42,479 bases of DNA from assembly GCA_030605085.1 (NCBI GenBank), contig JAUWBH010000030.1:1-42479 (forward strand). The letters run 5' to 3'. Position numbers and translations under genes: made by a program. The DNA is from Promethearchaeota archaeon (GTDB lineage Archaea; Asgardarchaeota; Lokiarchaeia; Sigynarchaeales; SOKP01). The notes beneath the pieces are model-generated. The model was given only the letters and a program-made list of their open reading frames with translations. It was not told the origin of the DNA and searched no databases. This document shows, one piece after another, positions 16,113 to 25,333 of the stretch (positions are counted from its first letter, which is position 1; every line of letters starts with the position of its first letter).

Positions 16113-16664
16113 GTGAAATACATGGGTATGAGATTAATGAAAAAAGGTATTAAAATGATGAAGAGAGAGAAAAAAATATTTCTAGTCTTTACGTTTATAT
16201 ATACTATACTTATATTCTTAACGAGTTTGTTCATTCATACTACATTTGAAGGAGGAACTGCTCTTGGTTATTACTTTATTTTTATCTTTTTCTTTACAAG
16301 TCTAATTCTCTCGATTCTTTACGCATGGATATTAGTCTCTAGAAATAGGCGCGTATACGCTACTCTTAAATGCATTGGATACACTAACCGGAATATTAAC
16401 TCTATGATTACCGGAATTATCTTATACACCACAATTTTAGGTTTTATTCTTGCTTTGGAGCTTTTGTTTCATTATGCGGCTATTGTTGCATATTTACATG
16501 GCGCGAACTTATTATTAGCTGTACCTTCTATTCTAGTAGGTCTTTTACCGTTAGTTATAACGTTCGGAATGTTTCTCGTTGTACAACTAGTTGCAATTCT
16601 TTTAGCAAATAGAAGAGTATTAAAAGTGAGGCCGATGTTGGCCCTGAAGAGGGTAGGTGAATAA
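16113..16664 (+). CDS. Half-size FtsX-like ABC transporter permease
   Basis: 183 residues: a basic N-terminus, one membrane helix (~22-42), and three further helices ending in NRRVLKVRPMLALKRVGE. The 'RxhxVyAtLkxIGyTxrxI' stretch between helices and the 'P..ALk..' tail are typical of the FtsX/MacB permease core. The large extracytoplasmic domain is nearly absent; only a short loop follows helix 1. It likely forms a homodimer with the ATPase whose start follows 6 bases after its stop. The start is GTG at 16113; ATGs at 16122 and 16128 are alternatives. Cargo is unknown; LolCDE/MacB relatives extrude lipids or peptides or work mechanically on envelope proteins. Confidence 0.75.
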   Translation: MKYMGMRLMKKGIKMMKREKKIFLVFTFIYTILIFLTSLFIHTTFEGGTALGYYFIFIFFFTSLILSILYAWILVSRNRRVYATLKCIGYTNRNINSMITGIILYTTILGFILALELLFHYAAIVAYLHGANLLLAVPSILVGLLPLVITFGMFLVVQLVAILLANRRVLKVRPMLALKRVGE

Positions 16665-16669
16665 ATAAG

Positions 16670-17353
16670 ATGTCAGCAGGTAGAGATTTAATCATACAAG
16701 CTATTGACGTAAATAAAGAATACAGAAGGGCAGGGAAAATAGTTCCCGCTTTAGTGGATGTTAATGTTTCAATTAAATCAGGGGATTTCGTAATCATCCA
16801 AGGACCGACGGGATGTGGAAAAACCACGCTCCTTAATGTTCTAAGCGGTTTGGACCTAACTGACAGCGGAAGAATAATATTCGACGGTGAAAATATTACT
16901 CGTTCAACGGAAAAAAGACTAGCTACTATTAGACGTCAAAAAGTAGGGATGATATTTCAAGATTTTAATCTAATAAAAACATTGACTGCCCAAGAAAATG
17001 TAGAATCGTTGTTATGGCCCACTGTCTTAAGGGACAGAGAAATTGAAGATAGAGCCATTGCCGCTATGCGAGATGTAAACATGTTAGCGCGGAAGGATCA
17101 TTTTCCCGCAGAGATGAGTGGGGGAGAAAAACAAAGGGTAGCGATAGCTAGAGCGATTGTAGGTAGACCGAGGGTGGTATTTGGAGACGAAATCACGGGT
17201 AACTTAGATCCTGAGTCAGAAAAAGATGTGATGGAGCTATTACAGAAAATAAATCAAGATTACGATACTACAATGATTGTTGTTACACATCGCGAAACAG
17301 TCGCAAAATACGGGGGCACTATTATCAAAATGGATAAAGGTCGAATAGTATAG
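16670..17353 (+). CDS. ABC transporter ATPase, LolD/MacB type
   Basis: 227 residues, the family's usual size. Walker A is GPTGCGKTTLL (~45-55), the Q-loop is IFQDFNLI, the signature MSGGEKQRVAIARAI and the H-loop VVTHRE. Walker B reads VVFGDEITGNLD instead of the usual LLADEPTGNLD: the catalytic Glu is kept but the following Pro is Ile. The extended TGNLD is the LolD/MacB/FtsE mark. It partners the FtsX-like permease directly upstream (6-bp gap), so they form one transcription unit. The ATG at 16670 keeps the full nucleotide-binding domain. Confidence 0.92.
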   Translation: MSAGRDLIIQAIDVNKEYRRAGKIVPALVDVNVSIKSGDFVIIQGPTGCGKTTLLNVLSGLDLTDSGRIIFDGENITRSTEKRLATIRRQKVGMIFQDFNLIKTLTAQENVESLLWPTVLRDREIEDRAIAAMRDVNMLARKDHFPAEMSGGEKQRVAIARAIVGRPRVVFGDEITGNLDPESEKDVMELLQKINQDYDTTMIVVTHRETVAKYGGTIIKMDKGRIV

Positions 17354-17889
17354 TAAGTTGATCTTTAGAGATCTGTAATAAAAAAAAGGAAAAATTACTA
17401 TTTTTTTTTTGTTTTTTTAGATGATTTTAAATTTGGAATTTATAAAAAATTACTAATTAATAATTTATAAAGCAAATATAATGAGATAGTACCGTATTGT
17501 CAGCAAATAGTATAATTTAAATTTCATTCATGTTAATATTATAACTTAATTCCAATAAATAATCAAAATAAACTGAGATTTATTATTTGAGGTTTAACGG
17601 TTTAAAATTTCTAGTATAATAGAACGTAAATTTTTAAAAGCATAAATTTGTATGTGTAAAGTTAAGTAAAAAATCAAAATTCTTTTTAAATTTATACGGA
17701 AGTAGCGAATAATTATTAAGAAAATATGAGAAAAAAATTAATGTAATACATAGAGTACGATATTAATTTTTTGTAAAGTAAAAATATAAATTTATAGAGA
17801 ATATTGAAATTATAGTGAATTTATGTGAATTTATGAGATAATAAAAAAAAGTGAGGTAATTAGCTATCGGGAAATTAAAAATTATTGGA
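17354..17889. other. AT-rich intergenic region
   Basis: 536 bp with no gene seen. A short GATCT/AGATC hairpin (17360-17373) and T-runs at 17400-17420 probably terminate the ABC unit. A perfect 11-bp inverted repeat (17732-17742 with 17762-17772, 19-nt loop) lies ~120 bp before the next gene. Confidence 0.45.
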
Positions 17890-18630
17890 ATGGGAATCTT
17901 TGGGACAATTTTAATGATTCCTATGGCTTGGATAAGTTTTCGATTCTTAAACTTAACAGGCGGATTAACTAGTGGGTTAATTGGAAGTACATCGGGGATA
18001 GAAGGTGCTTTTGGTCAAGAAGGGGAGGCAATCATGTTTTTTATAGGATCAATCATAGGATTTTTTTTAATTTGTTTATTTCCTACTCATTGGGTGCTTA
18101 TTTATCACACTGAAAACTGGTTATTAGTGTTAGCCGTAACTCTTCCATGGATTTTGTCTAGTGCGATAGTTTCATTTTTATTCGCTAAAAAACCTCGGGA
18201 TGGTTTGTATTCGGGCATTGTTATCGGTTTATTCTGTTTCTTTATAATGTCAATTATTTATTTTGTCCTTGTTGGAATATTAAATCAATTCGGGTTAAAT
18301 GGAGCCATGATTATCAATGCTGTTTCAGGAGGTTTAACCGATATGCCATATCTTCTCGCAACATTCACTGCTACAATGGAAGGAGGAGTTATAGGGGGCG
18401 TCTTTGGAGCGTTAATTGGAAGCTTAAAGTATAAGCCTGAAGGATACACTAAAAAGAAGAAAAAGTCGAAAAAAGAATTAGACGAGATGGTAGAACCGAC
18501 CTTTGATACTTTTGCTTCTGTTGTTTCAAATGGGCCCAGTACGGATTTCTGTGACAATTGTGGCGCTAAGTTAATTCCAGGAGATGAGTTTTGTACTAAC
18601 TGTGGTACAAAAATGAGGATTCCTGCATAA
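17890..18630 (+). CDS. Membrane protein with C-terminal zinc ribbon
   Basis: 246 residues as called from ATG 17890, with about five hydrophobic segments (long ones near 55-75, 85-100, 108-135 and 155-178), then a lysine-rich linker (KKKKKSKKELDE). A double zinc knuckle ends it: CDNCGAK then CTNCGTK. Tail zinc ribbons of this kind are common on archaeal membrane proteins with unknown roles. The frame is open upstream to a stop at 17857-17859 and reads KLKIIG just before the ATG, a typical membrane-protein N-terminus. GAGGT at 17853-17857 is better spaced for a start near 17863-17868 than for 17890, so the true start could be a non-standard codon. Confidence 0.65.
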   Translation: MGIFGTILMIPMAWISFRFLNLTGGLTSGLIGSTSGIEGAFGQEGEAIMFFIGSIIGFFLICLFPTHWVLIYHTENWLLVLAVTLPWILSSAIVSFLFAKKPRDGLYSGIVIGLFCFFIMSIIYFVLVGILNQFGLNGAMIINAVSGGLTDMPYLLATFTATMEGGVIGGVFGALIGSLKYKPEGYTKKKKKSKKELDEMVEPTFDTFASVVSNGPSTDFCDNCGAKLIPGDEFCTNCGTKMRIPA

Positions 18631-18853
18631 AAGAAGAGAGAATCTCTAGGAACTAACGTTAATTAATTTCTTTATTCTTTTATTTTAATTTTTTTTTAAA
18701 ACTCTGTTTTATTCTATTTATACTTGTTTTAGTTTTCTTATAAAAAATTCAAAAATATTTTGCTTAAAAATACTACTAAATTTTTAAATTTTAAAAATAT
18801 ATTTTATTAAAAAATATTAAAATATATAACAATTAAACGGAATAAAGAGTATC

Positions 18854-19387
18854 ATGCCTAGAGAAGTTAAAGGAATTATTATTTCAAGATTATTTGTCTT
18901 AATTTTTATCATATTAGTTCCAATAATTATGTTTTTAATCTTTATTTTAGCAGATTTTAAATTGTGGTTCTCTGACAATCCAACATTGAATTTGATTATT
19001 ATAAAAATACTTTGCCCAACAGTTTTTAGTATTGCGTGGTTGTTTTTTCTTATATTATTTGCAACAAGAGTTTCGAAAACTATAGAATCAATGGATAAGA
19101 TTGCTGGAGTTATTCCAATAAGATTAAAATTATTTTTTGGTGCGAATGCGCTATTTGTACTATTTATTTTCGTTTTCCCAATAATTACACCTGTTATTGC
19201 TGTTTTGAGTTTTTCAAGTATGGCATGGAGGTTAACCACTTTTAGAAAAGAAAGTTGGGAAGAGGAAAAAGTTTCATTGTTTACTAAAGTGCTTATGGTT
19301 TTATTCTCAATACTCCCTATAGCATGTTCTATTATTATTTTACCACAATATATAATATTGGCAATATTCCTATGGGAAGAAGTGTGA
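18854..19387 (+). CDS. Small integral membrane protein
   Basis: 177 residues with four or five hydrophobic helices (about 8-32, 48-68, 92-118, 140-165) and a short basic/acidic loop (TTFRKESWEEEKV). No family was recognised. Its TGA is followed at once by the ATG of the next membrane gene, so the two are translated as a coupled pair. The start is the ATG at 18854. Confidence 0.6.
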   Translation: MPREVKGIIISRLFVLIFIILVPIIMFLIFILADFKLWFSDNPTLNLIIIKILCPTVFSIAWLFFLILFATRVSKTIESMDKIAGVIPIRLKLFFGANALFVLFIFVFPIITPVIAVLSFSSMAWRLTTFRKESWEEEKVSLFTKVLMVLFSILPIACSIIILPQYIILAIFLWEEV

Positions 19388-19882
19388 ATGCCAATTTTGC
19401 CGTTTCTTTTTATCATATCTTACAGTTTGTACACAGCGCTAGCCATAGGCTCCTTGTTAATCTTGATTTCAAATAGAGGCATTAGCGAATACGAGCAAAT
19501 ATTAGCCGAACCCAGTAAAAATATAATTTACATTAGAATTTTCGAATTCTTCTTATTTGTATTGTTACTATTTTTAGAGGGCTTCTTTTTTCTTACGAAT
19601 AGATTGGAGATAGTAGATTTATTTCATTATATCGGATTTGGTCTAGGTATTTTCGTATCTATTGTGAATTTTATTAGTGGTAAAAGACAAAATATTGATT
19701 TTAAAAAATATTTTCTCGGATATATTTTAGCTGCGATATTCATGGGCGCTAATATATTCGTAAATCCTCTTAACAGAGAATTGTCGTACATAATACAAAT
19801 GGTGAGTTTAATCGTTTCAGCGGCATTTTTTATTTTCGTGTTCTTCTACACCTTCATAAAATTGGACGAATCGGAATTTTAG
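19388..19882 (+). CDS. Small integral membrane protein, coupled to the upstream gene
   Basis: 164 residues with about five hydrophobic segments. A soluble loop after helix 1 (SNRGISEYEQILAEPSKN) and a cluster of basic residues (SGKRQNIDFKKYF) divide it. The start codon abuts the stop of the previous gene, so the two products probably act as subunits of one membrane complex (inference). No family was recognised. Confidence 0.6.
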   Translation: MPILPFLFIISYSLYTALAIGSLLILISNRGISEYEQILAEPSKNIIYIRIFEFFLFVLLLFLEGFFFLTNRLEIVDLFHYIGFGLGIFVSIVNFISGKRQNIDFKKYFLGYILAAIFMGANIFVNPLNRELSYIIQMVSLIVSAAFFIFVFFYTFIKLDESEF

Positions 19883-20262
19883 AACAACCTGAAAAAAAAT
19901 AAGAAGTAGAATTAAAAAAACATTAAGGAAGGACTGTTCTATTCAAATTTTTAATCTTTTTTTTCTAAAAAGTAATAGGCCCATATTGATATTTTTACAT
20001 CATATTGAATTTTGAGAAGAACTTAATTTGTATAAAAGAATTCAACAGATTAGCAAAACTTACCAATCGTCGGTAATATTCACACAAAGACTTCTAAAAA
20101 ATTAAAGATTCTACTGTATTAGAAACTAAATTTTTAAAAAGCTAAACACGATTATGATTTTAGAATCAAAATTTAACTAAAAACAATTTTAAAATAAATT
20201 TAACCAAAAACTATTTTTAGAAAATATATAATTAAAAATTTGAAATATGGTGATTAGAAAAT
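19883..20262. other. Intergenic region upstream of the surface protein
   Basis: 380 bp without a gene. T-rich at 19950-19965 (likely terminator). Two 22-base direct copies (20169-20190 and 20196-20217, 20 of 22 identical, period 27) lie 46-94 bp before the surface-protein ATG and may be tandem regulator sites. Confidence 0.4.
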
Positions 20263-22377
20263 ATGGAAATTAATGTTAAGGCATTAATGATCGTAGCTTT
20301 ATTCTTAACGTCTATAGCAATGATGTCATCATTAGCTTATGCCGAAGAAGAGGACGATGGTGGCGGTGGCGATAAAGAAGATGTCTATGAGAATTATCAG
20401 AAAAATTTCGGTTCATCATTTGGCGAATTTGGATACGGAGGCGAAGTATTTGAACGCGTATTTACCATGCTACTCTACGAAGGTTTAGAACTTGAAGATA
20501 AAGCGATTACCGAAGGAGTTTATGTCTTAAGCGCCGAAGATGACGAAGATTACGATGGAGAATGGGATTTTGAAGAAGAAGATGACGAAACAGAGGTCTA
20601 TACGCTTCCATGGATTGATGAAGATGAAGATGATATAAATGATTATAATATGACAATAGGAAGTGTTGATGTTGTTGATGAAGAGGGATATATTTATTGC
20701 CTTGTTGAAAAAGATGGCGGGTTTGATTACGAGTTGACAGTTGGTGCGGCGTTAACCCTCTTAATTTGGGATTACGATAAATCTTTTATAGAAGCAGCTC
20801 AGAAGGTAATAGATGTCATTGCTAAAGTTGACGAAGAAAAAAAAGAAAAAGGTAAAGTCAGCGATGAAACCATAGAAGAAGCAGTTGAGGTTATAACTTG
20901 GCTCATTATCCACATAAATGAAATTTTTACGGGAGACGAATTATTCGTGTTTAACCCTATTACTTGGCAAACTGTAGAAATTGACCCATGGGATGGTAGT
21001 GAAGAAGATCAAGACGCAATGGAAATCACTAAAACATGGTATTATTCAGACGATGAAGAATTAGATGCAGAGGATGATAATGTAATTAATGATGCTGATA
21101 TATTAGACGATTGGAATAAAACTGCTAAAGCTAAAAAAGATTTTTATATGCAATGGTTATTAACGGATGATGGAACGTTGCAAAAAACTACTTGGACAGA
21201 ATTCACATTCGATTTAGCACAACTTTGGGTTAAGAACTTCTATGTCGAGATTGATGTTGGAGAACTATCTAAAGGTGAAGACGCAGAAATGGAAAAGCTG
21301 ATAAATGATTTAGATATTGAATTTCTTTTATTTACGCACCACTTAATTGGACCCTTCTTATACGACGATGAAGATGATAACGATATAATTTCAATGGAAT
21401 ATGTTGATTGGGAAGAAAAAGATTATGACATACCTATTGAGATTGACGAAGATGAGGCTCAAGTCCCCGATACTTCAGAGCTAACTCATCGCCTTTACCT
21501 AGGAGGTTTCGACGATCCTGACGAGGGTTTTGATTTTGACGAACCTGAAGTAGGCGAAAACAACGAAGTCTCATGGGGTTTAAATTTAAAAGATGTTGGA
21601 CTTACTCCTGTCCCTATAGGAGTAGATTTAGACTCTTATTTGACTGGAAATGAGGAAGAGCTTGAATTCATTGAGTTTAAATTAAATTTCATTCCTGAAT
21701 TAAAAGAAAACGAAAAAGGTGAAATAGAAGCATCTTCGGATGTTAAGTTAGAAACCAATTTTGCTCCTTGGAGTGGTAGCGATGACACACACACCAACAT
21801 TACTGGACTTGATCTGTCGCTTATCTACGTCTCAACAATTCTTTACTTCCATCTCGAGATTAAAAATAAGGAAAAAGTAACTGATCCTAAAGAAGACGAT
21901 TACATTGATGAGGGAGATTTTGAAGACTTTGACGACGAAATAAAAGTCGGAAATTATCTCTCTGAAAAAGCTAAAGACGAGCTTGATTTTATAGACCTTG
22001 CCGGCGAAGATTATTTAATTGGGGACGACAAAGATTCTGCCGATAAAGAAGAGCCTACAACAAGCATTATCCCGTTAGGTTTGTGGGAAGGTGAATACGA
22101 AAGACACATGACGGAAATCGACGAGGATGACGGATTAACTATCTACAACACCGATATTGAAGCGGAGGCGGAGTTTAATGTAATGCTTTACGCGGTATGC
22201 TATCCAGAATTTGATGGCAGTAGAGATGGTGTATGGCACGATCCTACGTTCAGCGTCTATATGATATTTACTCCAGAATCAGCAGGTTTCTGGGGTTTAA
22301 TTCTATTGATCGCTGGAGTGGGATTAGCTGGGGTTGCTACGATCTTAATCAAGAGAAGGAAAGACAAGAAGTATTAA
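20263..22377 (+). CDS. Acidic secreted/anchored cell-surface protein
   Basis: 704 residues. A signal peptide (residues ~1-25, hydrophobic core LMIVALFLTSIAMM, cleavage likely after AYA) leads into an extremely Asp/Glu-rich ectodomain with many EDDED-type runs. It ends in one transmembrane helix (FWGLILLIAGVGLAGVATIL) and a basic tail RRKDKK, the type-I layout of archaeal surface or S-layer-like proteins. Acidic clusters may bind divalent cations such as Ca2+, or reflect a saline habitat; this is inference. No enzymatic motif was seen. It has its own promoter region with tandem 22-bp repeats. Confidence 0.7.
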   Translation: MEINVKALMIVALFLTSIAMMSSLAYAEEEDDGGGGDKEDVYENYQKNFGSSFGEFGYGGEVFERVFTMLLYEGLELEDKAITEGVYVLSAEDDEDYDGEWDFEEEDDETEVYTLPWIDEDEDDINDYNMTIGSVDVVDEEGYIYCLVEKDGGFDYELTVGAALTLLIWDYDKSFIEAAQKVIDVIAKVDEEKKEKGKVSDETIEEAVEVITWLIIHINEIFTGDELFVFNPITWQTVEIDPWDGSEEDQDAMEITKTWYYSDDEELDAEDDNVINDADILDDWNKTAKAKKDFYMQWLLTDDGTLQKTTWTEFTFDLAQLWVKNFYVEIDVGELSKGEDAEMEKLINDLDIEFLLFTHHLIGPFLYDDEDDNDIISMEYVDWEEKDYDIPIEIDEDEAQVPDTSELTHRLYLGGFDDPDEGFDFDEPEVGENNEVSWGLNLKDVGLTPVPIGVDLDSYLTGNEEELEFIEFKLNFIPELKENEKGEIEASSDVKLETNFAPWSGSDDTHTNITGLDLSLIYVSTILYFHLEIKNKEKVTDPKEDDYIDEGDFEDFDDEIKVGNYLSEKAKDELDFIDLAGEDYLIGDDKDSADKEEPTTSIIPLGLWEGEYERHMTEIDEDDGLTIYNTDIEAEAEFNVMLYAVCYPEFDGSRDGVWHDPTFSVYMIFTPESAGFWGLILLIAGVGLAGVATILIKRRKDKKY

Positions 22378-22687
22378 ATCTAAAAATTAATATTTTTCAT
22401 TTTTTTTTTATTAACTTTTTTTATTTTTCTGTGTACTATTAAAAATTCCTTAAAATCCGAAATTCTTATAAACTCTTTATTGGTTTTTAATATAAGTTTT
22501 AAAGTTACTGTCGTTTTACTAAAAATTTTCACTAATTTTTACGATAATTAGTTATAAAGTCAATTTCTGTTTAAGATTAATGTTGAATGAGATATATTTT
22601 TAAATTGTATAAAACAATTATAGTTAGCATTTTTAAAAAATTTAATAAATAAGTTTGGTAAAAAACTATAAGGTTGACAATAAAAGA
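22378..22687. other. AT-rich intergenic region
   Basis: 310 bp with no gene or strong hairpin. T-runs at 22399-22410 should terminate the surface-protein transcript. The frame of the acyl-CoA synthetase is open back to a TTG at 22655, but the ATG at 22688 is preferred. Confidence 0.4.
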
Positions 22688-24475
22688 ATGCCAATAAAAA
22701 AAGAAGATAACTACCAAGTGGACGAAAATAAGAGATGGTTTCAGAAATGGTGGCCAAAAGATGTACCTAAAAATACAACCTTCAAAGAAATGACGGTTAA
22801 CGAGATGCTAGGCGATACCGTAAAGAAATACGGGGATCTTAACTTCATGTGGTTTTTAGACACATGGATGACCTTTAATGAATTCCATGCTCATGTTAAA
22901 GCGTTTACTACTGCGTTAGCCACTTTAGGAGTTAAGAAAGGCGATGTTGTGGCATTCCATTTACCTAACTGCTTTCAATATATAATTTCTTATTACGCAA
23001 CAACTAGGATTGGAGCTATTGCTTCAGGTATAAATCCTACATATCATTCAATGGAAATACTACACCAGTTTGATATCATTAAGCCAAAGGTTTTGATTGC
23101 TATTGATTATTTATACGAACCATATATCAAACCGATAATAGACAAGACTAGTATTGAAATAGTGATTTACACAAATACAGCAGATTTAGCCCGTTATAGA
23201 TCTTTTAAAAAAACTATAGGAAAATTTACAAAAAAAATACCTAAAGGAAAAGTGGACCATCCTGGTGCAATTAATTTTATTGATCTTTTAGAAACTGAGC
23301 CAAACGTTCCTAAAGTAGACATTGATGTGAAAACGCATCCAGCAACCTATATAATGACAGGAGGAACGACTGGTTTTCCAAAAGCAGCAGTTTTAACACA
23401 TTTTAATATAGTATCTAACGCTTATCAATGTGTTCTATGGTTGGGTGGTGAAAAAGCCGGATTAGGAAGCGTTGGTATTCTCCCTCTATTTCACAGCTTC
23501 GCTCATACTGCAATTATGAATTTTGCAGTAGCAGGAGGAGGTTGGATTATGTTATTTCCAAAACCTCCGATGGAAGAAGAGTTGTGTGAAACTATTGAAA
23601 AATTACCGTGTCCTGAAGGATTAACTTACGCAGGAGCGGAACTATTATTTAAGAGATTAGCGGAATATAGAGCAATTAAAAAATATCCAAATGTAATGGG
23701 AAAATTAATCCTATGCGTTTCAGGTGCAGGTCCCTTACACAAACCTGTTCGAGATGCTTTCGCAAAAAATACCGGAGGAAATATTGTCGAGGGTTATGGG
23801 TTAACGGAAGCTTCGCCTGTAGTAAGTGCCGGAAATCTATTCGGAGACAGTCCAATTGGGGTAATTGGTATGCCTGTTCCTGGAACAGAATGGGGTATTT
23901 GGCCGACTGAAGATTTTGATAAAGGTCCTATCTGTTTAGGAAATCAAGAGGACACTAATTTTGGCGAGGAATATACGGGGGAAATTTGCGTGCACGGCCC
24001 TCAAGTAATGTTGGAATATCTAAATAATCCGGACGAAACTTCGGAAACAATTAAGGAGTACGATAGTAAATTGTGGCTACTTACTGGAGATATTGGTTTT
24101 ATGAACGAGGATGGCACAATCGAGATCCGAGACCGAAAGAAACAGCTTATTAAATATAAAGGGTATAGTATATATCCAAAAGAAGTGGAAGAACTTTTGT
24201 TGAAACACCCCGAGATTTCTGAAGCTGCCGTTGCAGGATTGCCTCACGATCAGACAGGAGAAATCGTAAAAGCTTGGGTGGAGGTAACACCCGATTCTAC
24301 ATTAACACCTAAGGATATTAAAGAATGGGCGGCTAATAATATGACCCATTACAAGCGTCCTGAATTAGTGGAAATAATTAAGACGGTTCCAAAAAACGTA
24401 ATTGGCAAGGTACAGAGAAGAGTTTTACAGATAAATGACCCCATCTGGAAAGAAAAATACGGAAAAACTCAATAA
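22688..24475 (+). CDS. Long-chain acyl-CoA synthetase (AMP-binding enzyme, FadD-like)
   Basis: 595 residues from the ATG at 22688; a TTG 33 bases upstream is in frame but adds only a weak, basic start. ANL-superfamily motifs are complete: the ATP-binding loop TGGTTGFPKAA, the EGYGLTEASP motif, LTGDIGFMNEDG, the hinge RDRKKQLIKYKGY and the C-terminal catalytic Lys in VIGKVQRR. The enzyme adenylates a carboxylic acid, probably a medium or long fatty acid, and transfers it to CoA in the cytosol. The class III CoA-transferase at 6574 is another acyl-CoA enzyme in the window, but they are not linked. It stands as a single gene. Confidence 0.9.
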   Translation: MPIKKEDNYQVDENKRWFQKWWPKDVPKNTTFKEMTVNEMLGDTVKKYGDLNFMWFLDTWMTFNEFHAHVKAFTTALATLGVKKGDVVAFHLPNCFQYIISYYATTRIGAIASGINPTYHSMEILHQFDIIKPKVLIAIDYLYEPYIKPIIDKTSIEIVIYTNTADLARYRSFKKTIGKFTKKIPKGKVDHPGAINFIDLLETEPNVPKVDIDVKTHPATYIMTGGTTGFPKAAVLTHFNIVSNAYQCVLWLGGEKAGLGSVGILPLFHSFAHTAIMNFAVAGGGWIMLFPKPPMEEELCETIEKLPCPEGLTYAGAELLFKRLAEYRAIKKYPNVMGKLILCVSGAGPLHKPVRDAFAKNTGGNIVEGYGLTEASPVVSAGNLFGDSPIGVIGMPVPGTEWGIWPTEDFDKGPICLGNQEDTNFGEEYTGEICVHGPQVMLEYLNNPDETSETIKEYDSKLWLLTGDIGFMNEDGTIEIRDRKKQLIKYKGYSIYPKEVEELLLKHPEISEAAVAGLPHDQTGEIVKAWVEVTPDSTLTPKDIKEWAANNMTHYKRPELVEIIKTVPKNVIGKVQRRVLQINDPIWKEKYGKTQ

Positions 24476-24606
24476 TCTGCAATTTATTTTTTATTTATTG
24501 AAATTTTTAAAATTCAAATTTATTTAAGAAGTAAATTGTTATTTTTCAGAGAAAAAAATTTAATGATATAAATAAAAAAATTGATTATTGGTTTAAATAC
24601 ATTTAA

Positions 24607-24990
24607 TTAAGTTAAATTTACGGATACAGACACGGCCGCGTTACATACAATAATGTTATCTGAAGTATCTCCTAGCTCTTCTATCATTATTCCCTGAGCA
24701 ACGAGTCCACCTTTTTCAACTTCAATTGATTTATCCCCAAATGGTATAGCCTTCAAAACTTTTTTTCGATCAATATTTTCAGGGAATGGGGCTCCTATTT
24801 TTACGCTTACTTTCATCCTTTGAATATCTTTTGGCTCTTTAAAGCCGCAAATGTCAGATAATCCGCACAGACAATTATTAGAAATAGCGTTTTTAATTGC
24901 TTTAATTGCTGCATTTGTACAGTCGTTATTATGTCCATGTTGGTCGACACCAAATCCAATTTGTACAACAAACCTTTTGTAATTATTCAT
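24607..24990 (-). CDS. Lin0512 family protein
   Basis: 127 residues. It starts with VVQIGFGVDQHGH, continues with CTNAAIKAIKNAI, and ends GGLVAQGIMIEELGD-SDNIIVCNAAVSV. This is the pattern of the Lin0512 family (TIGR02058), small conserved proteins of unknown function with a presumed metal-binding GxDQHGx motif. Cytosolic. A 14-bp inverted repeat 30 bases upstream of its start codon probably regulates it. Confidence 0.75.
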   Translation of the reverse strand: MNNYKRFVVQIGFGVDQHGHNNDCTNAAIKAIKNAISNNCLCGLSDICGFKEPKDIQRMKVSVKIGAPFPENIDRKKVLKAIPFGDKSIEVEKGGLVAQGIMIEELGDTSDNIIVCNAAVSVSVNLT

Positions 24991-25019
24991 CTTTCATACC
25001 GATCTTGGTAAAAATTAGC

Positions 25020-25068
25020 AAATTTTTTGAGCTATTCTTAATATATTTTAACAAAGCTCAAAAAATTT
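25020..25068. promoter_or_regulatory. 14-bp perfect inverted repeat upstream of the Lin0512 gene
   Basis: AAATTTTTTGAGCT (25020-25033) and AGCTCAAAAAATTT (25055-25068) are exact reverse complements separated by 21 nt. It lies 30-78 bases upstream of the minus-strand start at 24990. As DNA it could be a paired operator; as RNA, a long leader hairpin. Confidence 0.5.
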
Positions 25069-25333
25069 ATCATCCTTATAATTAAGAATTTGAAATTTTG
25101 GTGTTTTTTAAGTATCAATGAAATTAATTAATAAAAAAACATTAGCGGAATATTTAGACCAATACATTCATCATTTTAAAATAAATGAAATTATATAATC
25201 AAGTTGAAAAAAATAAAGTAATAACCATATATAAAGAGAATATATGTAATTTTTACAACGGTGTTTTAAAATTTCTTATAAATTATCAGAAGAACAGAAG
25301 TTAAGTATAAAGGAAGTAATAGAATATAATATA
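25069..25333. other. AT-rich intergenic stretch
   Basis: Between the inverted repeat and the next gene only a 26-codon ORF (25118-25198) is seen. A purine tract AAAGGAAG at about 25309-25316 may serve the GTG start at 25334, though the spacing is long. Confidence 0.35.
25118..25198 (+). pseudogene. 26-codon ORF, possible gene-start remnant
   Basis: Reads MKLINKKTLAEYLDQYI and stops after 26 codons. The LAEYLDQYL-like helix resembles the N-terminus of Nif3-type proteins, so it may be the 5' stub of a decayed gene, but it is too short to be sure. Confidence 0.15.

Noticed and set aside
20169..20217. Two 22-bp direct repeats as a CRISPR-like array
   Set aside because: Only two copies with a 5-base gap, no spacers and no cas genes; noted only as possible regulator sites.
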